56,556 nt of DNA. Source: JANLYQ01 sp031365725. Lineage in GTDB: Bacteria; Actinomycetota; Actinomycetes; JACCUZ01. The translations under genes and the position numbers were made by a program. The stretch lies in assembly GCA_031365725.1 (NCBI GenBank), contig JANLYQ010000067.1, forward strand, positions 1 to 56,556. The letters are read 5' to 3'. Positions 33,985 to 45,100 of the stretch are shown here, one piece after another (positions within the stretch are counted from its first letter, which is position 1; every line of letters starts with the position of its first letter). The notes below the pieces were generated by a model. It was given only the letters and a program-made list of their open reading frames with translations. It made no database searches and had not been told where the DNA came from.

Positions 33985-34995
33985 GTGAGGGCTCTGATCA
34001 TCGGTAGCGGTCGCATGGCGGCCGTTCGAGCAGGTGCACTGCAGGGGGCGTCGGGTCACGAGCTGGTGTTCGCGTCCCGTGATCGACGTCGGGCCGTCGA
34101 GCTAGCGCGCGAGTTCGATGGCTCTGATGTCGCGCTCGACCGAGAGGCCCTCGCCCAGGTCGATGCGGTCTTCGTCACGAGCGCGACGGCCTTCCACCAG
34201 GCCGACATGGAGCTGGCGCTCGAAGCGGGCGTTCCAGTCCTCGTCGAGAAGCCATTGGCCTCGAGCGCTGAGGAGAGCGCAGGACTGGCGGCCGCGGCCG
34301 AGTCGGCGGGGGTCCCCGTGATCGTGGGGTTCCAGCGGCGCTTCGATGATGGCTTCACGCGGCTCAAGCGGGCAGTCGACGCGGGTGATGTGGGTCGTCT
34401 CTACCTGATGCGCTCCGCATCCATGGACCACGCGCCGGCGACGCCCGCGTTCATCGCCCAGAGCTCCGGCATCTATCGCGACCTGTTCGTCCACGACATC
34501 GACATGGCGATGTGGCTGACAGGCCGACCGGTGGTGACCGTGTACGCCGTCGGTGACTGCCGGATCCTCGACTCGTACGCGGAGCATGGCGATGCGGACG
34601 TCGCCACGGTCATCGCCACATTCGATGACGGTCTCACGGCCACCATGCACGGCATCCGCCACGACCCGATGGGACAAGACGTTCGCTGGGAGCTGTTCGG
34701 ATCGACGATGGCGGTGGCAGCCGGCCTGGCGCGCTGGACCCCCCTCGTAGCCGTCGAGGACCCCGGCGCGACTGGCCTGGACCCGCCCACGACCTTCCAG
34801 GCTCGGTTCGCCGACGCCTTCCGGTCCGAGACCCTGTCTTTCGCCGAGTCGGTCTGCTTCGACACGCCCTTCCTCGGGTGCACGGCAGCTCAGGCCGCCT
34901 TCGTCTCTGCTGTCGCGGTGGCTTGCGAGACCAGTCGCAGACTCGGTCGAAGGGTCGCAGTCGTAGCGCCTGACCCAGCCTCGAAGCCGGGGTAG
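33985..34995 (+). CDS. Second operon-linked Gfo/Idh/MocA oxidoreductase
   Basis: The GTG at 33985 gives 336 residues; an upstream ATG at 33962 in another frame ends after eight codons, on top of this start. The N-terminal Rossmann motif is LIIGSGRMAAVRAGAL (a shortened GxGxxA variant), EKP occurs in VLVEKPLASSAEE, and the catalytic HDIDMAMWLTG helix matches the iolG product closely. It is probably another inositol dehydrogenase, extending the pathway to a further isomer. It is the last gene of the rightward unit. Confidence 0.82.
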   Translation: MRALIIGSGRMAAVRAGALQGASGHELVFASRDRRRAVELAREFDGSDVALDREALAQVDAVFVTSATAFHQADMELALEAGVPVLVEKPLASSAEESAGLAAAAESAGVPVIVGFQRRFDDGFTRLKRAVDAGDVGRLYLMRSASMDHAPATPAFIAQSSGIYRDLFVHDIDMAMWLTGRPVVTVYAVGDCRILDSYAEHGDADVATVIATFDDGLTATMHGIRHDPMGQDVRWELFGSTMAVAAGLARWTPLVAVEDPGATGLDPPTTFQARFADAFRSETLSFAESVCFDTPFLGCTAAQAAFVSAVAVACETSRRLGRRVAVVAPDPASKPG

Positions 34996-35373
34996 TCGCG
35001 ACGCGTCGAGACCGCGACCTCCGATGACGGGTGGCGGCGCCGCTCTGCGTGCCCGATGCAGGGTCGGTGCGGGTCGTGCTGCTGGCGGCCTGCTGCTCGG
35101 AGCGGAAGGCGGTGGAGCGGTAAAAGGATGTCCTCCGGGCGCTCGAGCACCTACCCAGCATTGCTGGCGTCACTACTGACGGCACGCAGAAGCGCACTGC
35201 TAGCACAAACACCGGCACTCACACGGCATCTGGTCTGTACCCCCCGGCAGGCCGAGGCCTTCCGCTCGGTTGCTTGTGGCTACCGAAGCCAGAAGGCCTC
35301 GACCGTGTTCGGCGCCGTCCCGTGAGATGGTCCGGGCGAAGTCCCCCACGTCCGACTCAGTTGCGCGGCACCG
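34996..35373. other. Intergenic region after the iol operon
   Basis: No supported gene. GTCGCG at 34995-35000 and CGCGAC at 35013-35018 could form a hairpin directly after the last iol stop and may terminate the operon. The rest lies between convergent genes. Confidence 0.4.
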
Positions 35374-35856
35374 TCACAATGCGCAGTACGGCGCGTTGTC
35401 CTCGATCCGGAAAACTGCCGGCGTGACCTTCGGCACGATGTAGGTGACGTAGTTCGTCGCCCCATCCGTGCTGGTCACCAGGTTCGGCTCGTCACCGACC
35501 TCGGCAAAGGCCGCACCGTCTGGCAGGCCCGGTCCGTACGTCGTTGCCTTGCAGTGGTCGTCCCACACCGTGACCGATCCCGACGCCACGACCACCATCA
35601 CCATGCCCGGGTGGTGATGCCAGCCCGAGCTGCTGCCCGGCGCGAAGACAATCTGCTGGACGCGCACGTCGGTGGCCCCCTTCGTCCTGAGCCGCACGCC
35701 GTCGTTGTGGATGTTGACGGGCGAGGCGAGGCTGGCCGTAGCCAGTGTCGTCGGCGTGAGCCCGGACGGGGTCGAGGCGTAGGCCGTGGGGACGAAGACT
35801 GCAAGCGCCACCATCCCGACCGTCGCACCGATGACCTGCTTGCGATTCACGTGCAT
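35374..35856 (-). CDS. Secreted cupin-domain protein
   Basis: The ATG at 35856 follows AAGGGA and gives 160 residues; upstream in-frame codons lack coding character. A Sec signal peptide covers about residues 1-28 (RKQVIGATVGMVALAVFVP, ending TAYASTPSG). The mature part is a single cupin: QQIVFAPGSSSGWHHHPGMV supplies the metal-binding His cluster, and VVVASGSVTVWDD the following strands. Two Cys residues could form a disulfide outside the cell. The biochemical role is unknown; similar proteins often bind small ligands. It is convergent with the iol operon. Confidence 0.82.
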   Translation of the reverse strand: MHVNRKQVIGATVGMVALAVFVPTAYASTPSGLTPTTLATASLASPVNIHNDGVRLRTKGATDVRVQQIVFAPGSSSGWHHHPGMVMVVVASGSVTVWDDHCKATTYGPGLPDGAAFAEVGDEPNLVTSTDGATNYVTYIVPKVTPAVFRIEDNAPYCAL

Positions 35857-36329
35857 GTTGAGCTCCCTTCGAGGCGCGCAGAAAACAGGTGTTGCCCGTT
35901 CCCCGTCGCTGTCCTCGCCATGTGGCATGGGCGCCTAGCCAACGGTGCTGATGTGCTCGAGAACCGCCGACCTTTGGCCGGTCGCGACGAGTCACGCCAG
36001 AAGAGGGAGCACCAGCCACGTGGGACTCGAGCACCGGTCGGCTGACCAGTGGGAAGTCGGACACAGTCGGGCGGCTCCGCTTGCCCGCACCAGGAGGAGC
36101 AAGAGTGCTCCTCGGCACCGCACTGTCCTCGCAGGCTTCCACGCCCGCAACCGCTTTATCGGCGGGCCGGAGAGGACGTGTCGCAACGGAACCGGGGGGA
36201 CGGTCAGAAGGAGGGGTTCACAGGTGGCTCAACACGAGCAGGGTCACGCATCGTCGGCCCTAGAACTACGTCCGAACGAGTGCAGGACCTAGTCGGCGAC
36301 GGTCCCAGGGGGCAGCCGCGCGTCCCGCA
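35857..36329. other. Gap without a supported gene
   Basis: Short frames on both strands, no motifs and no clear promoter beyond what the leftward cupin gene must have. It precedes decayed signalling genes. Confidence 0.45.
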
Positions 36330-36660
36330 GGCCCTGTTCCGCTGATCGTTCGTACGCCGTTCCCAGCATGCCTCGTGAAAGGCACCGAGGGTTCTGGGGA
36401 ACGTCGCGTCGTAGCCGTGCAGCGGCCGCATCCGCTGGTCCCACACGAGCCTCCCGGTCGGCAGTTCCTGGTCAAAGCTGCCGAGGTCGGCCGCGGCCAC
36501 AGCGATCTGGAGCCGGAGCATCCCCTTCGGACTCGTCTCCCGAGCCAGTCGGCCTGGACAGTTCAGTGGCCACCGACTGACCGAGCACCTCCAGGACGGT
36601 CACCTCATCATCGGTCCAGTCCCGGGTCACGGTGGCGGCCAGAACACTCACCCGGGCCGA
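36330..36660 (-). pseudogene. GAF-PAS fragment of a signalling protein
   Basis: On the minus strand one frame reads VTRDWTDDEVTVLEVLGQSV, the last helix of a GAF domain. A second frame, starting near 36521, reads LRLQIAVAAADLGSFDQELP and TGRLVWDQRMRPLHGYDATF, the first half of a PAS domain. Such GAF-PAS modules occur in SpoIIE-type phosphatases and sensor kinases. The frame break between the two domains and the missing catalytic part show decay. It overlaps the tail of the STAS gene in another frame. Confidence 0.6.
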
Positions 36661-37069
36661 TGGAGCCTAGGGCAATCGTGCGGCGAGAATTCGGCGGCCT
36701 GTTCGTGGCGTGCGGCCGATCGCCGAGGGACTGGGCGGCAGCAACGCTGTCAGCGGTCGTGAAGGAGCCCCGTAACCCGCTGCGCGACAGGGCGACAGCG
36801 GTGGCCGAGCGCGGGCCGAAGACCAGGGTGAGGCGGCGACGGCGGGCTTGCAGACGGGCCTTGGTCCCGACGAGCACGGCGAGGCCGGGGTTGGTCATCG
36901 ACATGACGCTCCGAAGATCGATGACGACGTCACGGGGGCGCCCGGCAAGGCCCTCCAGCACGGTGCGGCGCATGGCTGACGTGGTGGACCCGTGGGTTAC
37001 CACGAGAATCACCGGTGATTCTTCGATGTTGTCGCCCGGCGTCTCGATCGGTGAGGTCACTCGGATCAC
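36608..37069 (-). CDS. STAS-domain anti-sigma-factor antagonist-like protein
   Basis: GTG at 37069 with an AGGGA site gives 153 residues. Residues about 15-110 form a STAS domain: SPVILVVTHGSTTSAMRRTV, then DVVIDLRSVMSMTNPGLAVL and VGTKARLQARRRRLTLVFG. The central DLRSVMSMTNPGLAVL segment corresponds to the SpoIIAA phosphorylation-loop region (consensus DLSxVxFxDSxGL); the usual Asp-Ser pair is Thr-Asn here, so the switch Ser is absent. The last ~40 residues look unrelated and read through the GAF remnant, so the C-terminus may be chimeric. Confidence 0.65.
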   Translation of the reverse strand: MIRVTSPIETPGDNIEESPVILVVTHGSTTSAMRRTVLEGLAGRPRDVVIDLRSVMSMTNPGLAVLVGTKARLQARRRRLTLVFGPRSATAVALSRSGLRGSFTTADSVAAAQSLGDRPHATNRPPNSRRTIALGSIGPGECSGRHRDPGLDR

Positions 37070-37343
37070 GGAGTCCCTGCGGTGTCCGGCCTAAGGGAAT
37101 CTCGATCGAGATGCACCGGTTCCGGATCTGATGCAGCCTACGCCGTCCCTGGCTCGAGGACCGGCCCACGCAGTCGACGTGGCACCTGGTCAGCGTCGCT
37201 CCCCAGGCATGAGGGTCAACGCCAGGGACGAGTCCAACTTTAGGTGTACTTTCACTGACAGTGCCCCAGTGCGGTGCCGGTCGTCCGCGCGTGATGAGAC
37301 AAGGGCATTCATGCCAACAGGACATCAACAAGTACTGGCAGAC

Positions 37344-37547
37344 ATGGCACCTCAGAGCTACGCCGACTTGCGCCGATGGGGCACGGATTCGGCAGAGGGC
37401 CGTGGGTTGCTGCTACTCGCCGGGCTCAGCAACAGCTGGGGTGTCCGCGCGCGGTCCAAGAGTGGCGAGACCGTGTGGTGCCTGTGTGAAGGTGCGGATC
37501 CCGCGGTCCCGGGCTTGCCGGTCCTTGCTGACGCCGTGGGGGCGTAG
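37344..37547 (+). pseudogene. C-terminal fragment of an RsbW-like HATPase
   Basis: The frame contains ADLRRWGTDSAEGRGLLLLA, then GLSNSWGVRARSKSGETVWC. This corresponds to the G2 box and last strands of anti-sigma-factor serine kinases (usually GRGLxLVxALAxxWGVxxxxxGKTVWxEL). The N-box half is missing. Together with the STAS gene and the GAF-PAS remnant it suggests a former partner-switching locus. Confidence 0.5.
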
Positions 37548-37974
37548 CACATGCCGGTCGTGTATCTGGTTGCCGCCGCCAGCCAGATACCGGGACCGCC
37601 CGCAGTGCATCAGCCTGGCGATCGGGGATTGTCGCCCGCTGTGCCCACTCCTGTCGGCATCCAGCACGCCGTCCCGATGCAGTCCTCGGATGCACTCTGG
37701 TTGGCCCTGTGCGGAGCCGTTGTGAGCGGCTGGGTGATCTTCCGAGACCGGCCCTTCAGGGCGCGCTCCGGAGCGACCTGTCAGAGGTGCGCCCAACTGG
37801 TCGCCTCCGCTACCCAGCAGCCAGCTCGGTCGTCAGTCGGGTCGAGCGCTACCTGAACGAACCTCACCGATGCCGGGGCGTCTGATGAGCGAGTGGCGCG
37901 CGTCACCGGGACGAACGCTGCTCGCGGCCGTACGCTGCGAATCGGCGGTCGGTCGGTCACCGGGGAGCAGAGCT
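37548..37974. other. Gap upstream of the deacetylase
   Basis: No supported gene; the frames are short and lack motifs. It should hold the promoter of the deacetylase gene, but I cannot place -35/-10 elements with confidence. Confidence 0.4.
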
Positions 37975-38880
37975 GTGCGTGAGGTAAGGGTTGGTCGCCG
38001 ACTGGTCGCACTCTCCGTCCTGCTGCTCACCGGGCTGCTGGCGGCGGGCGGTGCCTCGGCCACTGTCCACGACCCTCGGGTGACTCACGTCCGGCGCGCT
38101 GTGGACAAGGTCCACGACGCGCGTCCGCGTGCTACTCCAACGGGCCTCGGTCTCGTGGGGGCGCCCAGCCCGGATCGACGCCCAGCCGCAGCCGTTCGTC
38201 CGGCGGCTGGCTCCAGCCGCACACCCGCACTGCCGCCGCCACCTGCGGCCCGTCCCGGGGCGCCTCGCGGCATGGTGCAGCCGATGGTGCAGCGCGAGAT
38301 CGAGCACTGCTATAGCGACGGGTTGCAGGTCTGGCTGACGTTTGACGACGGCGGCACGACCGCGCAGGTCACGCGCATCCTGGCGGTGCTCCACCGCAGC
38401 CACGTGCAGGCGATCTTCTTCCCGATCGGATCGTGGGCCCGCGCGCACCGGTCGCTCGTTGCCCGGATGACCGCCGAGGGGCATCTGCTGGGCAACCACA
38501 CCGCCGACCACGTCGACCTCGCGTCGGTGAGCGACGTCGTGGCGGCACGGGAGGTCGACCAGGGTGTCGCCAGCACCGCGCCGTTCGGACCGCTGCTGCG
38601 ACCGCCGTACGGCGCCGGGGCCTACACCGCGCGGCTGGGTGCTCTTGCGACGGCGCACGGTCAGCGGCTGTGCACCTGGACCGTCGACACCCGCGACTGG
38701 ACCGGGGCCAGCGCGGGGACCATCGTCCACCGCGTGCTCAAGGGTGACGTGATGTCACCGTGCGTCCGGCCCGGCGGGGTCGTGCTCATGCACATGAACG
38801 GCGACCACACGGGTGCCGCGCTGCCGCGCGTCATCGCCGGCATCCGGGACAGGCACCTCACGCTGCATGCGCTGCCGTGA
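37975..38880 (+). CDS. Secreted polysaccharide deacetylase (CE4/NodB family)
   Basis: The GTG at 37975 with GGGGAG upstream gives 301 residues; the in-frame ATG at 37870 would put a non-coding-looking extension before the signal peptide. A signal peptide (RRLVALSVLLLTGLLAAGG) is followed by a Pro/Arg-rich linker to about residue 95. The NodB domain has motif 1 LTFDDGG (catalytic base and metal Asp), motif 2 LLGNHTADH (metal His pair), motif 3 RPPYGAG, motif 4 VDTRDWTG and motif 5 VLMHMNGDH. It should remove acetyl groups from a cell-wall or extracellular polysaccharide. It precedes the giant surface protein in the same direction. Confidence 0.9.
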   Translation: MREVRVGRRLVALSVLLLTGLLAAGGASATVHDPRVTHVRRAVDKVHDARPRATPTGLGLVGAPSPDRRPAAAVRPAAGSSRTPALPPPPAARPGAPRGMVQPMVQREIEHCYSDGLQVWLTFDDGGTTAQVTRILAVLHRSHVQAIFFPIGSWARAHRSLVARMTAEGHLLGNHTADHVDLASVSDVVAAREVDQGVASTAPFGPLLRPPYGAGAYTARLGALATAHGQRLCTWTVDTRDWTGASAGTIVHRVLKGDVMSPCVRPGGVVLMHMNGDHTGAALPRVIAGIRDRHLTLHALP

Positions 38881-39116
38881 CGTCGGACGGCATCTGAGAG
38901 CTGACGACTGAGCGTCACCACCGCCCGGAGACCAGCACCTTTGCACCATCTTGTCTTTCTACCCCTCCCGCTTTGTCGCGCTCGGGCCTAGCGTGACCAC
39001 GGTCACACACCGTGTTCGCCGTCATGAAAGCGATTGCGGCGCGTCTGATCCGCGTAACGCACTGCCACCCCGCTACATCGTCACGCCGCTGCGCCACCGC
39101 CCGAGGAGCTCACACC

Positions 39117-42100
39117 ATGCCCGTCCCACGTCCAGGGATCGCACGGCTCGCCGCTCTCGTCGTGCTGGCGCTGGTCTCCTCACTGGTGGTGCTGATCGCC
39201 GGTCCCGCACAGGCAGTCGGCTCGCCGGACTTGGTGCTCGCCAAGTCCGCACCCACCTCGGTGCTGATCGGCGGCGCCGCGACCTACACCCTCACCGCGA
39301 CCGACCCGACCGGGCCGGGTGCTGCGTTCAACGTGTCGTTCCGCGACGTGCTGCCCGTCGGTGTGACCTACCAGGCGGGCTCGACCAGCCCGCCCGACAT
39401 CGGTGAGCCGAGCGTCCTGGTCGACCAGCCGACCACCGGCCAGACCACGCTGATCTGGCGCAACGCGGGGGACGTGCAGCGCGGTGGCTCGCTCCTGATC
39501 TCGTTCGGCGCGACCCCCAGCAGCACGACGTTGCCGGTGGGCTCCACGGTCGTCAACAACGCCTCTGCCTACGCGAGCTCCAACCCGCGTCAGGTGGCGC
39601 GCTTCGACGGCACCGGAGCGGTCCTCCCCGGCACCTTCACCTCCAACGCCGACGCGACCGGTGCGCCGACGACGATCGCGCCGTTCGAGGTCGTCAAGAG
39701 CGAGCCCAGCCCGGAGCACGAGTTGGTCCGCGGTGTGCACGACAACAGCACCGTCTACCGCATCGACGTGCGCGACAACCCGACCACTGCCACTAACGCG
39801 ATGGTCGTCACCGACCTTCTCCCGGCCGGCCTCGAGTTCCTCGGCTGTGGCGGCGTGGACAACAGCACCCCCGGTCAGGTCGAGTACGCCGGTGCACCTC
39901 GGCTGACCGTCGTACCCGGTGCGGGTGGCACGTGCCTCACTCCCTCGTCGGTCGACACTGTCGTCAACCCTTCGGGCCGGCCCGCCGGTGTCTACACGAA
40001 GGTCACCTGGACGCTGGGTCGCCTTGCGCCCGGCGCCCTGCAGACCATCACCTACCGCGCGGGCATCCCGTTGCGCGCCAACGTCCTTGCCTTCCCCGGC
40101 GGTGCACCGGCTCCCGGCAGCCTGCGCCAGGGGTCCAACCTCGACAACAACACCGGGGCGTCGACCGCAGAGACCGGCTCCGAGGCGGCCTACACCAACC
40201 AGGCATCCGGGACTGGGACCTACACCGGGCCGGTTGCCCCCGGCGCCAACGCGACCTCGACATCGACCAGCACAGTCACAGTCACCTCCGAAGACCTCGC
40301 GGTGCAGAAGTCCGTGCGTCCCGGCACCTTCGCCGGCGGTGGAGTGGCGACCTACACGCTGCGCCTCGAGACCAGCGAGTACCGCCGCGCCGCGGACATC
40401 CGGATCACCGACCACGTGCCCAACGGCGTGTGCCCGCTGTCGCCGACAACCAACTTCGCCACCGGAGCACCGGCTGACTGTGCACCCGCCGCGTCCTTCG
40501 CCCCGACCGGTGCCACTCTTGCGTCGGCCACCCAGAACGCCGACGGCACCTTCGATCTCGTCTTCGTGCCCATCGCCGCGCTCGTCTCTGACGGCGTGCT
40601 CACGATCACCTACAAGGGCCGCATGCGCACGACCTACACCGGCACCGGTGGCGGCGGCGTGGCCGGCTCGCCGACGGTGGCCGGGGACAGCTTCACCAAC
40701 ACCGTGTCCCTGGACGGCACCAGTCGCGCGGTCGCGGGCGCGTCGCCCGCCGACCCCGGCCCCGACGTCGTCGTGCGCGACACCTCGGCCGCCACGCAGG
40801 CCTCCGGTGGTCCCGCCATCGACAAGAAGATCCTGCCCCGCGCCGTCCCGATGACCTGCTCGACAGGCACCTACGTCGACACCCCGACCCCGGCCAGCGA
40901 GCCCGCGTTCCACCAAGGCGACCGGGTCTGCTTCCAGCTGCGCGTCGACTTCCCCGTCGACAACCGCACGCGCAACGCCGTCGTGACCGACGTGCTGCCC
41001 GACGGCATGTCCTACGAGGCAGGCTCGGCCACCACCGGCACCGGTAACACCGTGCCGGCCGGTCAGATCGCCTTCAACGAGGCCGCGAGCGCGGCCGGCA
41101 CTGCCGACCCGACGTGGACCCTCGGAGCCTCGGCTGCCGGCGGCAACGCGTTCATCGAGGCCGGCCAGATTCTGGTCGTCCGCTTCAGCGCGATCCTCAC
41201 CACTCACGCCGCCGGCGCCACCCCGGACGTCACCGGCAACCTGATGAAGCTGCGCAGCGAGAACAGCGCCGGACAGGCCGTGTCCCAACGGGACAAGGTC
41301 GACATCGTCGTGACCCCGGCCCCGCCGGTGCGCCTGCTCAAGGGCGTGCGGTCGGTCAACGGTCTGCCCGCCGCCGGTAACGGGCCCAACGTCGACGGCG
41401 TGCAGGTCCGGCAGGGCGACGAGGTCGTCTTCCGGCTCGACATCACCAACCTCGGCACCGCAGCCGTCGGCAACGACCAGACTGTGCGCGCCCTGCACCT
41501 CGTCGACGCCCTGCCGGCCGGCATCACCTGTGCTGCCATCACGCTGATCAGCGACGCCGGCACCTGCTCCGACGCCGGCGCCGCCGGGCGACCGGCGGTG
41601 GTGCCCGCGACCGCTGCCGTGCTCGCCTGGACGCTGCCGCCCTCCGACACGATCGCCCCGGGAGCAACCCGTCCGTCGCTGACCTACCGCATGCACATCC
41701 CGGACGTCGCCTCGGTGTCCAGGGTCTTCACCAACACCGCAGGTGTCACGCGGTACGACGCCGTGACCGACATCGTCACCGGCGGCGTGCCCGGCACCAC
41801 GACCTACTTTCCGGCCAACAACCTCGACACGAGCATCCCCGTGGCGCAGCAGGGCGCACCGCGGGCCGACGACACGTCGTACGTCGTGATCCGCGACGTG
41901 CCGGTGACCAAGACCGGCGTGACCTCCATCGCCGAGCTGGGCAACGACGGCCCCGTGCAGTCCGTGGTCGGCGAGCTCGTGACCACGACACTGTCGGTCA
42001 CGGTCCCGTCGCGTACGACCGTGTTCAACGCGACCTTCAGTGACGCGCTGCCGGCGGGACAGACCTTCGTCAGTGCCACCTCGGCCTGGTCCGTGACCGG

Positions 42101-45100
42101 TGTCGCACCCGCGACGACCCCGGTGCCCGCCGGGTTCAGCCAGAACCCCGCGACAGGACGTCTGACGTTCCCCACCACGTGGACCAACGCCACCGCCACA
42201 AACCAGCTGTTCACCATCACGGTGGTAGCTCGCGTGAACACGCTGGCGACCAACGTCGACGGCACCGTGCTGACCGACCGCGCCATCTTTGCCAGCACCA
42301 GTGCACTGACCGGCGGGGTGGCGCTGCCGCCGCGCTCCGCGACCTACGGCACGACGGTGATCGTGCCCGTCCCGACCCTGACCAAGGGCGACAGCACTGC
42401 TGACCGCTTCGTCGCCGCCGGCCAGACCGTGACGTTCACTTTGACCGCGAACAACGCGGCCGGCCACCCTGCCCTCAAGGACGCGTCCGTCGTCGACTGC
42501 CTGCCGGTCGGGATGACGTTCGGCGCCTACGGCACGCCGACCCAGGGCAGCACCGTCGCGGCCGTCGCTGGTGATGGCACGAACGGCTGCGCCACCGGTC
42601 TGCTGCGGCTGCGCTGGGACGTCGGCACCCTGCTGACCGGTCCGGCCACCCTGACCTACACCGCCACCGTCGACCCGGCGAGTGCCGGCCTGGTCGCCTA
42701 CACCAACAACGCGACGCTCACCGGCTCGACGATCGCCGACGGCGCCAACGACCCGACCACCGAGCGCGTGCTCACCTCGGCCGCGACCGACACCCTCACG
42801 GTGCGCGGTGCGCTCCTCACCAAGTCGGCCGTCCCCGCGCGACCGACCATCGGTGAGCGCGTCACCTACACCGTCGTGGCGACGCTGCCGGTCGACGTCA
42901 ACTTCTACGACGCGTCGGTCGTCGACCAGCTGCCCGCCGGTCTCGACCCCGCATCGCTGACCCGCATCTCCTTCACCTGCGCCTCCTCGGCGGGCTCGTG
43001 CCTCGGCTCGATCCCCGGCGGTGGCGCGGCGCTGACCGACGCGGCCGGCCCCAACGGATCGACGTTGCAGGCCTGGCTGCTCGGCGACGTGCTCTCCGCA
43101 CCGCAGCAGCGCACCTTGACCATCACCTACTCGGCAATCGTCCGGGACGTCGCCGCCAACCAGCGCAGCACGGCGTTGACCAACACCGCTGCCGTGCAGT
43201 GGGACGACACCAACGGCACCGACCCCACCTCGGCCGGCTCGCCCTCGACCCGCACCAGCCCGACCGCGACCGCCACGGTCGTCGTGGCCGAGCCGGTGCT
43301 CACCATCGCGAAGTCCGTGGACGACACGACACCCGAGCCCGGCCAGGCCTTCACCTACACCGTGGCCATCAGCAACGCGGCCGGTGGCGACGTCAGCGCC
43401 GCCTTCAACGTGCGCGTCGTCGACGTCGTCCCGGTCGGCGTCGTGGTCGACCCGACCACGATCTCCGGCGGCGGTGCGTACGACGCCGCCGCGCGCACCA
43501 TCACCTGGACCGTGCCCGGTCCGCTTGCGCCCGGAGCCTCGACCACTCGCACCTACCGGGCGCGACTCGCGGCCTCCGCATCGCTCACCGCAGCCGCCTT
43601 GGTCAACACGGTGACGATCGAGAGCTGGACCAGCCTGGCGACCGCCGGACGCATCTACGTCCCGCGTCCCTCCGCCACAGCCGCGGTCACGCCCTCGTTC
43701 CCGACCCTGACCCCGGCCAAGGCCGCCGTCAGCGCCGGCCCGGCGTTCCTCGGGCAGTCCTTCACCTGGCGCCTGACGATGACCGACCCGGGTCCGGCTG
43801 CGGCTTTCGGTGTCGACGTGATCGACGTGCTGCCGCCGAGCTGGACCTACGACGCGGGCTCGGCCCGCATCACCGTCGCCGGTGGCGCAGCAGGGGCTGT
43901 CGAGCCCACCCTCAGCAGCACCGGTGGCGTGCAGACTCTGCGCTGGACCGACCTCGGTGACCTGAGCGCCGGCCAGGCCGTGATCGTCACCTACAGCGCC
44001 ACCCCCGGACCGGGTGCGGCAACCACACCGGGCGTCGGTCTGTCCGTGCCGCACACCAACACCGTCACCGGCACCTTCGAGGACGCCACCGCAGCGACCG
44101 GCAACGCCGGCGGCCCCTACGGCACCGGACCGGCCACCGCCGTCGCGCACATCGCGGCTGCTGACCTGTCCATCGACAAGTCGCACGTCGGCTCGTTCAC
44201 CGCGGGTGGCACCGGCAGCTGGGACCTGCTGGTCCGCAACCTGGGTCCTGACACCGCGACCGGCCCCTTCGCCGTCACCGACCCGCTGGCGACCGGCACG
44301 ACGCTGCTGTCCACCTCGGGCACCGGCTGGTCCTGCACCGGCACCACCACGGTGACCTGCACCCGCAGCAACGCAGCCGACACCCTCGCCTCGGGTGCCG
44401 CCTTCCCGGTGCTGACCCTGCGCGTCAGCGTCGACCCCGCCGTACCCAACGGGTCCACGCTGTCCAACACCGCCTCGGTGACGGCACGGACCTACGACCC
44501 GGTCCCGGCGAACAACAACGACACCGACGTCGTCGACGTGATCGCCTCGGCCGACCTCGCCATCGCCAAGGCCCACCCGGCCGCCGTGCCTGCCGTTGCG
44601 GGTGCACCGTTCAGCTGGACCCTCGGGGTCACCAACCGCGGGCCCTCGGTCTCGCGAGCCCCGATCACCGTCACCGACACCCTGCCTGCTGGCGTGGCCT
44701 TCGTGTCGGCCACCGGCACCGGTTGGACCTGCACCCAGGCCGCGGGCGTCGTCACCTGCGTGCTCTCCCACGACCTCGCGGTCGGTGAGGTCGCCGGTGA
44801 GATCACCGTCCACGTCACCATCGGGTCGGGTGCCACCGGCTCGTTGCGCAACGATGCAGCGGTCTCGGGCACCACCCCCGACGCGGTGCCGGCCAACGAC
44901 ACGGCCAGCGACACCGTCGCGGTCACGGCTGCTGCCGACCTGCTCCTCACCAAGGACCACGTCGGGGCGTTCGTGGCCGGCGCGACCGGCACCTATTGGT
45001 TCCGGGTCGAGAACCTCGGTCCGTCCGACGCCGCCGCCCCGGTGCGCATCACCGACGTCATGCCGGCCGGGATCACCGCCACCGGCACCGTGACCGACGT

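Noticed and set aside
39180..44960. A 1926-codon open frame on the minus strand
   Set aside because: It is a shadow of the DUF11 gene: strong GC bias at third positions suppresses stops on the opposite strand. Its product is Gly/Arg/Val low-complexity with no domain, while the plus strand has a signal peptide, repeated domains and an LPXTG signal.
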